Positions 14,346 through 21,456 of a stretch of 23,803 bases of DNA are shown piece by piece. This DNA comes from Bacteroidota bacterium (GTDB lineage Bacteria; Bacteroidota; Bacteroidia; UBA7662). The notes under the pieces were generated by a model, which saw only the letters and a list, made by a program, of their open reading frames with translations, did no database searches and was not told the origin of the DNA. The stretch lies in NCBI GenBank assembly GCA_016868485.1, contig VGGT01000007.1, positions 1 to 23,803 of the forward strand, given 5' to 3'. Positions within the stretch are counted from its first letter, which is position 1, and each line of letters starts with the position of its first letter. A program made the translations under genes and the position numbers.

Positions 14346-15437
14346 GTGCACTGCAGCATAGTCATACTCAATTGGAACGGAAAACGGCATCTACAGGCTT
14401 GTCTGCCCTCCGTATGTGCCACCGACTACGAGGATTTTAGCATTTGGGTGGTCGACAATGGATCGACAGACGACTCGATTCCGTGGCTCCGTGAACATAT
14501 GTCTGATCATGTCAAGATATTGGCTTTGGCTGAGAATACGGGTTATGCCGGTGGATATGCCCAAGCATTAAAGCAGATCGAATCGGATGTCTATGTATTG
14601 CTGAATTCAGATGTGGAAGTCACTCCAAACTGGTTGCGACCAGCTATGTCCGCCTTCGCAACCAACGCCAGTTTAGCCGCTGTTCAACCCCACATTCTCG
14701 ATTATTATAACAGGCATAAATTTGAGTATGCCGGTGCAGCCGGTGGCTTTGTCGATTTTCTGGGTTACCCATTCTGTGCCGGGCGCATATTTGAGCAAAT
14801 TGAGGAGGACCAAGGACAATACAATTCCCCGAAGTCGGTTTTTTGGGCATCCGGAGCGTGTTTGTTTGTTCGATCCAAGGCTTATCATGCGGTAGGTGGT
14901 CTAGATCCAATTTTCTTTGCGCATATGGAGGAAATTGACCTGTGTTGGCGGCTTCAAAACGCAGGTTTTCAATTGTGGCAATTGCCGGAATCTGTTGTAT
15001 ACCACATGGGGGGCGGAACTTTAGCTTATGGAAATCCAAGAAAAACTTATTTAAATTTTCGAAACAGCTTAATAAACCTGCAAAAGAACTTACCCACCAG
15101 CGAACGTTTGCTAAAAGTCGGACTTCGAATGATGTTGGATTTTCCTGCTGCCGTTAAATTTCTCCTTCATGGTAGTTGGGCTGACGCTTGGGCAGTCTTC
15201 AGAGCCCATATGTCATTCTACCGTTTGCAGTCCGCGATCCGTCGGAGCCGCAGGGCAAGTCTGATCCAGCCCAAGCCGTCGAGATCATTGAATGGGATGT
15301 TTCGGGGCAGTATTCTATGGGTGCACGTGAGTGGACATAAAACTGGGCTTATCTCTTTTTTGCGTCGCCAAGAGCTGAAAGGTGCGACAAAAGCCCCTTC
15401 AAAGCCAGGTGATAAGAATCCAGACCAAATCCAGTAA
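14346..15437 (+). CDS. Glycosyltransferase family 2 (GT-A fold), GTG start
   Basis: 363 residues of the GT2/rhamnosyltransferase-like type. The GT-A domain runs from residue 2 to about 250: CSIVILNWNGKRHL, VVDNGSTDDS (donor-binding Asp), VLLNSDVEV (DxD-like), FWASGACLFVRS, FFAHMEEIDLCWR (acceptor-side acidic motif) and VVYHMGGGTL. A C-terminal helical tail follows. It would transfer a sugar to a lipid or polysaccharide acceptor on the cytoplasmic side. The start is GTG at 14346, 3 bases after the acyltransferase stop. The last 89 bp overlap the 3' end of aroQ on the other strand, so the basic, Pro/Lys-rich tail may be a late extension. Confidence 0.9.
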   Translation: MHCSIVILNWNGKRHLQACLPSVCATDYEDFSIWVVDNGSTDDSIPWLREHMSDHVKILALAENTGYAGGYAQALKQIESDVYVLLNSDVEVTPNWLRPAMSAFATNASLAAVQPHILDYYNRHKFEYAGAAGGFVDFLGYPFCAGRIFEQIEEDQGQYNSPKSVFWASGACLFVRSKAYHAVGGLDPIFFAHMEEIDLCWRLQNAGFQLWQLPESVVYHMGGGTLAYGNPRKTYLNFRNSLINLQKNLPTSERLLKVGLRMMLDFPAAVKFLLHGSWADAWAVFRAHMSFYRLQSAIRRSRRASLIQPKPSRSLNGMFRGSILWVHVSGHKTGLISFLRRQELKGATKAPSKPGDKNPDQIQ

Positions 15438-15798
15438 CCAAGCCCACGCAATGGGCCGACAAAAAGGAAACGTGGCGAAACGGTTCCCTACGGTGCGGAT
15501 GAGAAATATGAACCTCAACAACTGGACATGCAACAGCGGCGAGTGTGTCGCCCAATGCAATAGAGGTATGGGTATAGCCTCCAGCGTTAATCAAAATTCC
15601 ATCGCACGTAAAACCATCCAGTTGCAATCGGTCAATGAGCTGACCTTCGTCATTGCTTTGAAAATAATCGATTTGATGCGTCGAAAAGTCTGCACGTAGT
15701 TCAGGAAGAAAGGAATCAAAAGACCGTGATCCATACCACTCAGGCTCTCTTTTGCCCAATAGATTCAAATTAGGGCCGTTTATAATGGATATGTGCAT
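15349..15798 (-). CDS. aroQ: Type II 3-dehydroquinate dehydratase
   Basis: 149 residues, the normal length for type II dehydroquinase, which converts 3-dehydroquinate to 3-dehydroshikimate in the shikimate pathway in the cytoplasm. Visible motifs: INGPNLNLLGKREPEWYG (flexible active-site lid with Arg and the catalytic Tyr), ILINAGGYTHTSIAL, VVEVHISHPHRREPFRHVS (catalytic His and substrate-binding Arg), and the C-terminal GFGLDSYHLALKGL. The ATG at 15798 is clear. The 3' end overlaps the GT2 gene by 89 bp, tail to tail. It is divergent from xerD; TTTATTTG (15809-15816, minus strand, one mismatch) is a possible -7 box with a 10-nt leader. Confidence 0.95.
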   Translation of the reverse strand: MHISIINGPNLNLLGKREPEWYGSRSFDSFLPELRADFSTHQIDYFQSNDEGQLIDRLQLDGFTCDGILINAGGYTHTSIALGDTLAAVACPVVEVHISHPHRREPFRHVSFLSAHCVGLVTGFGLDSYHLALKGLLSHLSALGDAKKR

Positions 15799-15940
15799 AT
15801 TTTAGATTCAAATAAATTTTATCCCTAAGACGCTAAGGTAGGATGCGGTTGACTAGGTTCGCGTTAATTTTGAATTTCAGTTCCTCAGTGAAAGCAGTGT
15901 TTACATTTCCATTTTGAAAGAAGTGCAGAAATGAATCGGA

Positions 15941-15980
15941 ATAAAGGCAAAAGAATCTGAGAAAAAGCAAAAGAATCTGA
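15941..15980. repeat. 20-bp direct tandem duplication
   Basis: Two adjacent 20-bp units (15941-15960 and 15961-15980) share GCAAAAGAATCTGA. They lie in the 242-bp gap between aroQ and xerD, upstream of xerD. The remainder of that gap is A-rich and shows no convincing gene. Confidence 0.75.
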
Positions 15981-16018
15981 AAAAACCGCTGCAAAAAGGC
16001 AAAAATATGGAGTTCTGA

Positions 16019-16026
16019 TATGTTTG
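16019..16026 (+). promoter_or_regulatory. Candidate -7 promoter box of xerD
   Basis: TATGTTTG matches TAnnTTTG exactly and overlaps the upstream in-frame ATG at 16020. Transcription would begin near 16031-16034, which excludes that ATG and favours the ATG at 16041. No -33 TTG at the usual spacing. Confidence 0.4.
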
Positions 16027-16040
16027 GGTCTAAAACCAAA

Positions 16041-17051
16041 ATGGAGTGGGCAAAGATTCTGGAGCAATTTCAGGCTTATCTAAGATTGGAACGTGGATTG
16101 TCGCCAGCTACCTGCAGTGCATACCAATCCGATCTGCAGCAACTGGCCGATTACCTCGCCGAGCAAACAACCACAGCAAACAGTACAGCGATCCATAGTC
16201 ACCAAATCCACAGCGACGTTCAGGAATCCCAAGGGCCTTTAGGTGAAGACCACTCAGTGACAGGGGCGCAACCTGATTTCGTTCCCGTTGATCCACAACA
16301 ACTACAGCCAGAAGACATCCGCAGGTTCATCGAGCATAAGTCGACGACCGGGTTAGAACGAAGCAGTCAAGCACGCCTCATTTCCTCTGTGCGTATGTTA
16401 TTCCGATACATGAATGAAGAGGGTATTCGTCATGATAATCCGGCTGAATTACTCGAAACCCCTCGATTTGGGCGCAAACTCCCCGTTGTATTGAGCACAG
16501 CCGATATCAACGCCATGATTGCCGCGGTTGATTTGAGCAAAGCTGATGGGCATCGCGACCAGGCGATCGTGGAGCTGATGTACAGTTGTGGCCTAAGGGT
16601 GAGCGAATTAACAAGCCTCCATATGAGTGCGCTCCATTTTGAATTGGGATTTATTCGGGTTGTCGGAAAAGGAAACAAGGAACGCTTGGTGCCGGTTGGA
16701 GCGCCAGCGGCACGGGCTGTTCGTCTATATCTCGATACCCGACGCCGACAGCTGACCCCAACGAACGATGCAAGAGATGTCCTTTTCCTGAGCAAAAACG
16801 GGCGGCCGCTCACCCGAATGAAAATCTATCTCTTGATCCGGGATTTGGCCCTTTATGCCGGTGTGCGCAAGAGCATTTCTCCGCATAGTTTGCGGCATGC
16901 ATTCGCCACCCATTTGGTGGAAGCGGGTGCAGATTTAAGAGCCGTACAAGAAATGCTGGGTCACGAGAGCATCACAACGACCGAGATTTACACCCATCTA
17001 AGCCGCGAATATTTGAACGAAGTAGTTAGAAAGTTTCATCCCCGCTCCTAA
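16041..17051 (+). CDS. xerD: Tyrosine recombinase XerD
   Basis: 336 residues from the ATG at 16041. The N-terminal core-binding (SAM-like) domain starts MEWAKILEQFQAYLRLERGLS, which lines up with the usual XerD start; a 7-codon longer start (16020) overlaps a promoter box. The catalytic domain has all active-site residues: R186 (SCGLRVSEL), K210 (VVGKGNKER), H282-x-x-R285 (PHSLRHAFATH), H308 (MLGHES) and Y317 (EIYTHL). By family it resolves chromosome dimers at dif together with XerC. Compared with the usual ~300 residues there is an insertion of about 40 residues (about 42-82, rich in Thr, Ser, His, Gln) inside the N-terminal domain. No integron or phage context, so a housekeeping role is likely. 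Confidence 0.92.
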   Translation: MEWAKILEQFQAYLRLERGLSPATCSAYQSDLQQLADYLAEQTTTANSTAIHSHQIHSDVQESQGPLGEDHSVTGAQPDFVPVDPQQLQPEDIRRFIEHKSTTGLERSSQARLISSVRMLFRYMNEEGIRHDNPAELLETPRFGRKLPVVLSTADINAMIAAVDLSKADGHRDQAIVELMYSCGLRVSELTSLHMSALHFELGFIRVVGKGNKERLVPVGAPAARAVRLYLDTRRRQLTPTNDARDVLFLSKNGRPLTRMKIYLLIRDLALYAGVRKSISPHSLRHAFATHLVEAGADLRAVQEMLGHESITTTEIYTHLSREYLNEVVRKFHPRS

Positions 17052-17070
17052 TGAAAAAACTTCGACAGCT

Positions 17071-17123
17071 GCAAAACCTTCGATGCAAAACCTTCGATGC
17101 ATAACCTTCGATTCATAACCTTC
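17071..17123. repeat. 14-bp tandem repeat, four units
   Basis: Units start at 17071, 17085, 17099 and 17113. The first two are identical (GCAAAACCTTCGAT); the next two change to GCATAACC and TCATAACC and the last is decayed. The array begins 20 bp after the xerD stop and lies upstream of ccmB. Nothing else is evident in this 147-bp gap. Confidence 0.88.
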
Positions 17124-17198
17124 CACACAAGCCATCAGAATGACCGCTAACCCGCTACCGCACATAAACGTAAATAGCGATATTCACCAACCCCATAC

Positions 17199-17870
17199 AT
17201 GAACACTACTTTAGGGTCGCTTCGCACCTTACTTTCTCTCATTAAATTCGAGCTTCGCTCGGAATGGAGGCAACAAAATGTTTTGGCAGGGATCTTTTTG
17301 TATGCAGCAACAGCGGTTTTTGTGGCATACATGACCTTTCGGATCCTGCCTGGCCCCACTTGGGTAGCCGTCTATTGGCTCATCATGTTGTTTTCTTCTA
17401 CGCATGCCATAGGTAGGAGTTTTGGATCATCCAGTGGTGTTCGACTCCTGTTTGAGCAGTCACTTGCTGCTCCTGGCGTCTATCTGGCATCAAAAATCAT
17501 GTACAACATCTTCTTGCTGGTGCTCATTCACCTACTCACGTGCCTCTGTATGTTGGTGTGGGGTGGAAATCCCTTTCAAGATCTTGTGCGCTTCAGTTGG
17601 GTTGCCGTGGTGGGGCACATTGGTCTTTCGGGAGCACTTACCCTCATTGCCGCGATCAGCCGGAAGGCAAGCGGGCAAGCCACACTCATGGTGGTGCTTT
17701 CCTTTCCGGTGGTGATGCCCTTGATGTTGTTGTTAATCCGATTGAGTATGCATGCGCTCGACGGGCTAAACCCGGAAGCCGGACAAACATATATGCTTCA
17801 ACTGCTGGCGCTTGATTTGCTCATACTATCGACAGCATTTCTGTTGTTTCCGTACCTTTGGCGCGATTAA
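17199..17870 (+). CDS. ccmB: Heme exporter/cytochrome c maturation protein CcmB
   Basis: 223 residues with about six membrane segments in the CcmB pattern: a short cytoplasmic N-terminus (LIKFELRSEWRQQNVLAGIFLY), then helices at about 27-47, 51-66, 100-122, 131-151, 158-182 and 198-219. CcmB is the membrane part of the CcmABCD ABC complex that releases holo-CcmE for haem delivery to apocytochrome c. A matching ATPase (ccmA) is not in this window. The ATG at 17199 is clear and the ccmC start follows after 3 bp, so the two are co-transcribed. Confidence 0.9.
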   Translation: MNTTLGSLRTLLSLIKFELRSEWRQQNVLAGIFLYAATAVFVAYMTFRILPGPTWVAVYWLIMLFSSTHAIGRSFGSSSGVRLLFEQSLAAPGVYLASKIMYNIFLLVLIHLLTCLCMLVWGGNPFQDLVRFSWVAVVGHIGLSGALTLIAAISRKASGQATLMVVLSFPVVMPLMLLLIRLSMHALDGLNPEAGQTYMLQLLALDLLILSTAFLLFPYLWRD

Positions 17871-17873
17871 CTT

Positions 17874-18545
17874 ATGCCTCGATTACAGCCTTATAAATGG
17901 ATCACCCTTCTGATGCTTTCCCTCGTCATTCCTATGGGATGGATGGGTGAGGTGCCGCGCAAAATCATACTCAACGAGAGCATCCGGAACCTTTACTTCC
18001 ACGTTCCGATGTGGTTCGGCATGATTTTCCTTCTTGCAGCGTCTGCCTGGCACAGTTTGGTGTATTTAAGGCATAGAAAATTGCAACACGACGACTGGGC
18101 AGATGCTTATTCTGTCGTTGGACTTCTTTTTGGCACGCTTGGTCTCTCCACCGGAATGATCTGGGCTCAATTTACTTGGGGTGCATGGTGGAGCGGCGAT
18201 CCTAAACAGAATGCGTCTGCCATTGCACTGCTGATGTACCTTGCATACAGGGTATTAAGGAACTCCTTTTCTCAGCCCGAGACCCGCGCGCGTGTTTCGG
18301 CGGTCTACAATCTATTTGCTTTTGCGTGTCTTATTCCCCTTTTATTTATCTTGCCCCGAATGACTGATTCACTGCACCCAGGCAATGGAGGGAATCCAGG
18401 CTTCAATAGCTATGACCTCGACGGACGTATGCGCGTTGTGTTTTACCCTGCGGTTATCGCCTTTACTCTATTGGGATTTTGGCTGTCTAATGTATACACA
18501 CGCCTTCGCCGAATCAGTCATTTGCTTCAAGATCGTTATTCCTGA
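17874..18545 (+). CDS. ccmC: Cytochrome c biogenesis protein CcmC
   Basis: 223 residues, about six membrane helices, of the CcmC/CcsA haem-handling family. The tryptophan-rich haem-binding segment WGAWWSGDPKQNASAIALLMY (about 102-122) is intact; histidines flanking it in the periplasmic loops are in YFHVPMW (about 43) and SLHPGNGGN (about 167). It loads haem onto CcmE in the inner membrane. It starts 3 bp after ccmB. The last codons (GAT CGT TAT TCC, TGA) lie in the first unit of a 21-bp tandem repeat that fills the gap up to ccmD. Confidence 0.93.
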   Translation: MPRLQPYKWITLLMLSLVIPMGWMGEVPRKIILNESIRNLYFHVPMWFGMIFLLAASAWHSLVYLRHRKLQHDDWADAYSVVGLLFGTLGLSTGMIWAQFTWGAWWSGDPKQNASAIALLMYLAYRVLRNSFSQPETRARVSAVYNLFAFACLIPLLFILPRMTDSLHPGNGGNPGFNSYDLDGRMRVVFYPAVIAFTLLGFWLSNVYTRLRRISHLLQDRYS

Positions 18546-18581
18546 AACTGAGATCGTTATTCCTGAAACTGAGATCGTTAT
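18531..18581. repeat. 21-bp tandem repeat joining ccmC and ccmD, 2.4 units
   Basis: Two identical 21-bp units (18531-18551, 18552-18572) and a 9-bp partial third (GATCGTTAT, 18573-18581). It starts inside the ccmC coding end and finishes at the base before the proposed ATG of ccmD. The period is a multiple of 3, so each unit repeats in-frame TGA stops. Confidence 0.95.
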
Positions 18582-18776
18582 ATGTGTACTTTACTCCTTC
18601 AAAACGCGCAGGCATCAGTCGAAATGGCTGATTTGATGCGCAGCAACGGCAAAATTTATGTATTACTCGCCGTAGTACTCCTTATATTCGCAGGAATTGT
18701 CTTTTTCTTGATGTTTTTAGAGCATAGATTGTCGAAACTTGAACAAGAAGTGGAGGATGAATCACCCCAAAACTGA
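18582..18776 (+). CDS. ccmD: CcmD-like small membrane protein
   Basis: 64 residues with one membrane helix (about 24-45, IYVLLAVVLLIFAGIVFFLMFL) followed by an EHRLSKLEQEVEDE charged tail, the pattern of Bacteroidetes CcmD proteins (VEMADLMRSNGKIYV before the helix). CcmD helps hold CcmABC and CcmE together for haem export. The position after ccmC supports the call. Start: ATG 18582, directly after the 21-bp array, or ATG 18624 (50 residues), which begins at MADLMRSNGK; homologues I recall include the VEMAD part, so the longer form is kept. No ccmE follows. Confidence 0.78.
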   Translation: MCTLLLQNAQASVEMADLMRSNGKIYVLLAVVLLIFAGIVFFLMFLEHRLSKLEQEVEDESPQN

Positions 18777-18829
18777 GTAACCTTCAAGGAGCATATAACC
18801 AGAACTGTAAACACACAAAACCAATTAAT

Positions 18830-20257
18830 ATGGGCAACACCACCGACTCTCATAAACACAGCTTTTTTGCCGACGTATCCGCTTATTTCGACAAGGCCGC
18901 TGCATTTGTTGAGGCCCCTCCCGGGGTTTTGGATCAGGTGAAGTACTGCAACAGCATATACAGCATGCGGTTTCCTGTTCGTGTAGGCGATTCACTAGAA
19001 GTGGTAGAAGCCTATCGAGTAGAACATTCACACCACCGTATGCCCACCAAAGGGGGAATCCGATATGCCCTCTCCGTCAATCAAGATGAAGTCATGGCGC
19101 TTGCGGCCCTTATGACCTATAAATGTGCCATCGTTGATGTGCCCTTCGGCGGGGCTAAGGGAGGTATCAAAATCGATCCGCGTAAATACACCGTCGAACA
19201 GTTAGAACGCATCACCCGCCGATACACGACTGAGCTCATCAAGAAGAACTTTATCGGTCCGGGTACAGACGTTCCCGCCCCCGATTACGGCACTGGCGAG
19301 CGTGAAATGAGTTGGATCATGGATACCTACACGACTTTTTTCCCGAATCAAACCGACGGGATTGCATGCGTAACAGGGAAACCCATTACCCAGGGAGGAA
19401 TTTCAGGTCGTCGTGAAGCCACGGGCTTGGGTGTATATTTTGGGGTACGTGAAGCCTGCAGTTTCGAGGATGACATGCAATCGCTTGGTTTAAGTACGGG
19501 CCTAGAAGGCAAAACGGTGGTCATTCAGGGCCTTGGCAATGTGGGTTACCACGCGGCCAAGTATTTTCATGAAGGGGGATGCAAGATCATTGCCTTGGCC
19601 GAGTATGAGGGCGTCATTCATCATCCCGACGGCCTTGATTACTTAGCAGTGGTAGAGCACCGAAAGGCCACAGGCAGCATACTTAACTTTCCGGGGGCCA
19701 CCAATTTAAGCCATACAACCGATGCGCTCGAATTGGCCTGCGATATCCTCATTCCCGCTGCATTGGAAAATCAAATCCATGCGGGCAACGCAGCGCGAAT
19801 AAAGGCTAAAATCATAGGGGAGGCCGCCAATGGCCCCATTACTGCCGAGGCGGAATCGATTCTCAATGCCAAAGGAATAATGGTATTGCCCGACATCTAC
19901 CTAAATGCAGGTGGTGTTACCGTTTCCTATTTCGAGTGGTTGAAAAATCTGTCACATGTTCGGTTTGGTCGCCTCGGAAAACGCTTCGATGAAAATTTGA
20001 ACAAGCAAATCATTGCAGCGGTGGAAGATTTAACCGGACGAAATCTTGATGAAACGCAAAAGCGGCTGATTGGTCGGGGCGCGGATGAAGTCGATTTTGT
20101 TTACTCGGGTTTGGAGGAAACAATGATCGAGGCATATAGGCAACTTCGAGACGCCCGCAAGGAAAATCCATCAATCCCAGACTACCGCACAGCGGCATTT
20201 GTAGTCGCTATTCGTAAAATTTCCCGGTCCTACGAGTCGCTTGGGGTTTTCCCATGA
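18830..20257 (+). CDS. Glu/Leu/Phe/Val family dehydrogenase (probable glutamate dehydrogenase)
   Basis: 475 residues, full-length hexameric glutamate dehydrogenase family. The N-terminal substrate domain has MPTKGGIRY (K74), TYKCAIVDVPFGGAKGGI (catalytic K110) and GPGTDVPAPDYGTGEREM (catalytic Asp). The C-terminal NAD(P) domain has VVIQGLGNVGYHAAKYF (GxGNxG). LPDIYLNAGGVTVSYFEW is also typical. It would interconvert glutamate and 2-oxoglutarate plus ammonium; the specificity (glutamate rather than branched-chain) is inferred from the PTKGG and GGAKGG motifs and length. Cofactor choice is not decided. The ATG at 18830 is preceded by a 53-bp gap after ccmD, with no clear promoter box. Convergent with hppD. 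Confidence 0.92.
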   Translation: MGNTTDSHKHSFFADVSAYFDKAAAFVEAPPGVLDQVKYCNSIYSMRFPVRVGDSLEVVEAYRVEHSHHRMPTKGGIRYALSVNQDEVMALAALMTYKCAIVDVPFGGAKGGIKIDPRKYTVEQLERITRRYTTELIKKNFIGPGTDVPAPDYGTGEREMSWIMDTYTTFFPNQTDGIACVTGKPITQGGISGRREATGLGVYFGVREACSFEDDMQSLGLSTGLEGKTVVIQGLGNVGYHAAKYFHEGGCKIIALAEYEGVIHHPDGLDYLAVVEHRKATGSILNFPGATNLSHTTDALELACDILIPAALENQIHAGNAARIKAKIIGEAANGPITAEAESILNAKGIMVLPDIYLNAGGVTVSYFEWLKNLSHVRFGRLGKRFDENLNKQIIAAVEDLTGRNLDETQKRLIGRGADEVDFVYSGLEETMIEAYRQLRDARKENPSIPDYRTAAFVVAIRKISRSYESLGVFP

Positions 20258-20308
20258 CACAGCCTATGGGGTTCGCGGTTGAACGCCTATCCGATTAGAA
20301 AGCAAAGT

Positions 20309-21433
20309 CTACAAATTGCCTCGGCGTCCTTGTTCGCGTTCGATGGCTTCAAAGAGCGCCTTGAAATTTCCTTTGCCAAACGAGCGCGCACCCTTCCTTT
20401 GTATGATTTCAAAAAATAGGGTAGGCCGATCTTCAACAGGCTTAGTAAAAATTTGAAGTAGATAGCCTTCCTCGTCGCGATCCACTAAAATATTGAGCGC
20501 GCGCAAATCCGGAAGATCCTCATCGATATGACCCACGCGGTCCAATAAATCTTCGTAGTACGTATCGGGCACTTGCAAAAACTCAACGCCTCTCCGGCGC
20601 AATTCAGCTACCGTGTGCAGAATGTCGTCGGTTGCGACCGCAATGTGCTGTACGCCCGCCCCTTGATAGTACTCCACATATTCTTCAATTTGCGATTTCT
20701 TTTTCCCGCGGGCAGGCTCATTGATGGGAAATTTCAAGAACCCATTGCCGTTCGAAACCACCTTCGACATCAGGGCTGTATAATCAGTCGAAATGTCCTG
20801 GTCGTCGAAGGTGATGAGCAATTTAAAACCCATTACCTCTTCGTAGAATTGAACCCATTGGTTCATCTCACCCCAACCTACATTACCGACGCAATGATCC
20901 ACATAGCGCAGCCCGACCGCGCCATGGGGAATGTTCCATGATGGTTTTGAAAACCCGGGCATAAACAATCCGGAGTAATTCTTGCGTTCCACAAAGGTGT
21001 GCAGGGTATCTCCATAGGTGTGGATACTGGCCGTCACAACTTCTCCGAATTCATCTTCAAACCGCTGCGGCGGAGTGTGTGGTTTAGCGCCCCTGGCAAC
21101 AGTGGCCTCAAAGGCCGCACGTGCATCATCCACCCATAAAGCAAGAACCTTCACGCCATCACCATGCACCCGTACGTGCTCACTGATGGGCGAGTCGGGC
21201 ACAAGGGAGGTCGTCAGCACCAGGCGAATCTTGTCTTGTTGAAGCACATAGGAAGCGCGGTCTCTGCAGCCCGTTTCCGGGCCAGCGTAGGCGATCAATT
21301 CGAAGCCAAATGCTGCCTGGTAGTAGTAGGCCGATTGCTTGGCGTTGCCCACATAAAATTCGATGTGGTCTGTGCCCAAAAGGGGCAAAAAATCAGTTTC
21401 TACGGCGTTTTGAGGAAGGGCGTCTGTGAGCAT
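20309..21433 (-). CDS. hppD: 4-hydroxyphenylpyruvate dioxygenase
   Basis: 374 residues with two vicinal-oxygen-chelate domains. All three iron ligands are present: H180 (YVDHCVGNV), H263 (GVQHIAVATDD) and E342 (LFFEIIQRKG). Other family marks are FLKFPINEPARGKKKSQIEEY (about 232-252) and the C-terminal RKGARSFGKGNFKALFEAIE gate helix. It converts 4-hydroxyphenylpyruvate to homogentisate, the substrate of HmgA, encoded 23 bp upstream on the same strand. The two are probably one tyrosine-catabolism operon expressed from the promoter before hmgA. The ATG at 21433 is clear. No terminator is visible in the 51-bp convergent gap to the dehydrogenase. Confidence 0.96.
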   Translation of the reverse strand: MLTDALPQNAVETDFLPLLGTDHIEFYVGNAKQSAYYYQAAFGFELIAYAGPETGCRDRASYVLQQDKIRLVLTTSLVPDSPISEHVRVHGDGVKVLALWVDDARAAFEATVARGAKPHTPPQRFEDEFGEVVTASIHTYGDTLHTFVERKNYSGLFMPGFSKPSWNIPHGAVGLRYVDHCVGNVGWGEMNQWVQFYEEVMGFKLLITFDDQDISTDYTALMSKVVSNGNGFLKFPINEPARGKKKSQIEEYVEYYQGAGVQHIAVATDDILHTVAELRRRGVEFLQVPDTYYEDLLDRVGHIDEDLPDLRALNILVDRDEEGYLLQIFTKPVEDRPTLFFEIIQRKGARSFGKGNFKALFEAIEREQGRRGNL

Positions 21434-21456
21434 AGGTATGAGTAGATTCGGTTAAG

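Noticed and set aside
15833..16039. 68-residue minus-strand frame rich in Phe and Leu between aroQ and xerD
   Set aside because: It arises from the A-rich strand and the 20-bp duplication; low complexity, no start signal, overlaps the xerD promoter.
20265..20285. GTTC/GAAC inverted repeat in the gap between the dehydrogenase and hppD as a shared terminator
   Set aside because: The stem is only 4 bp and no T run follows on either strand.
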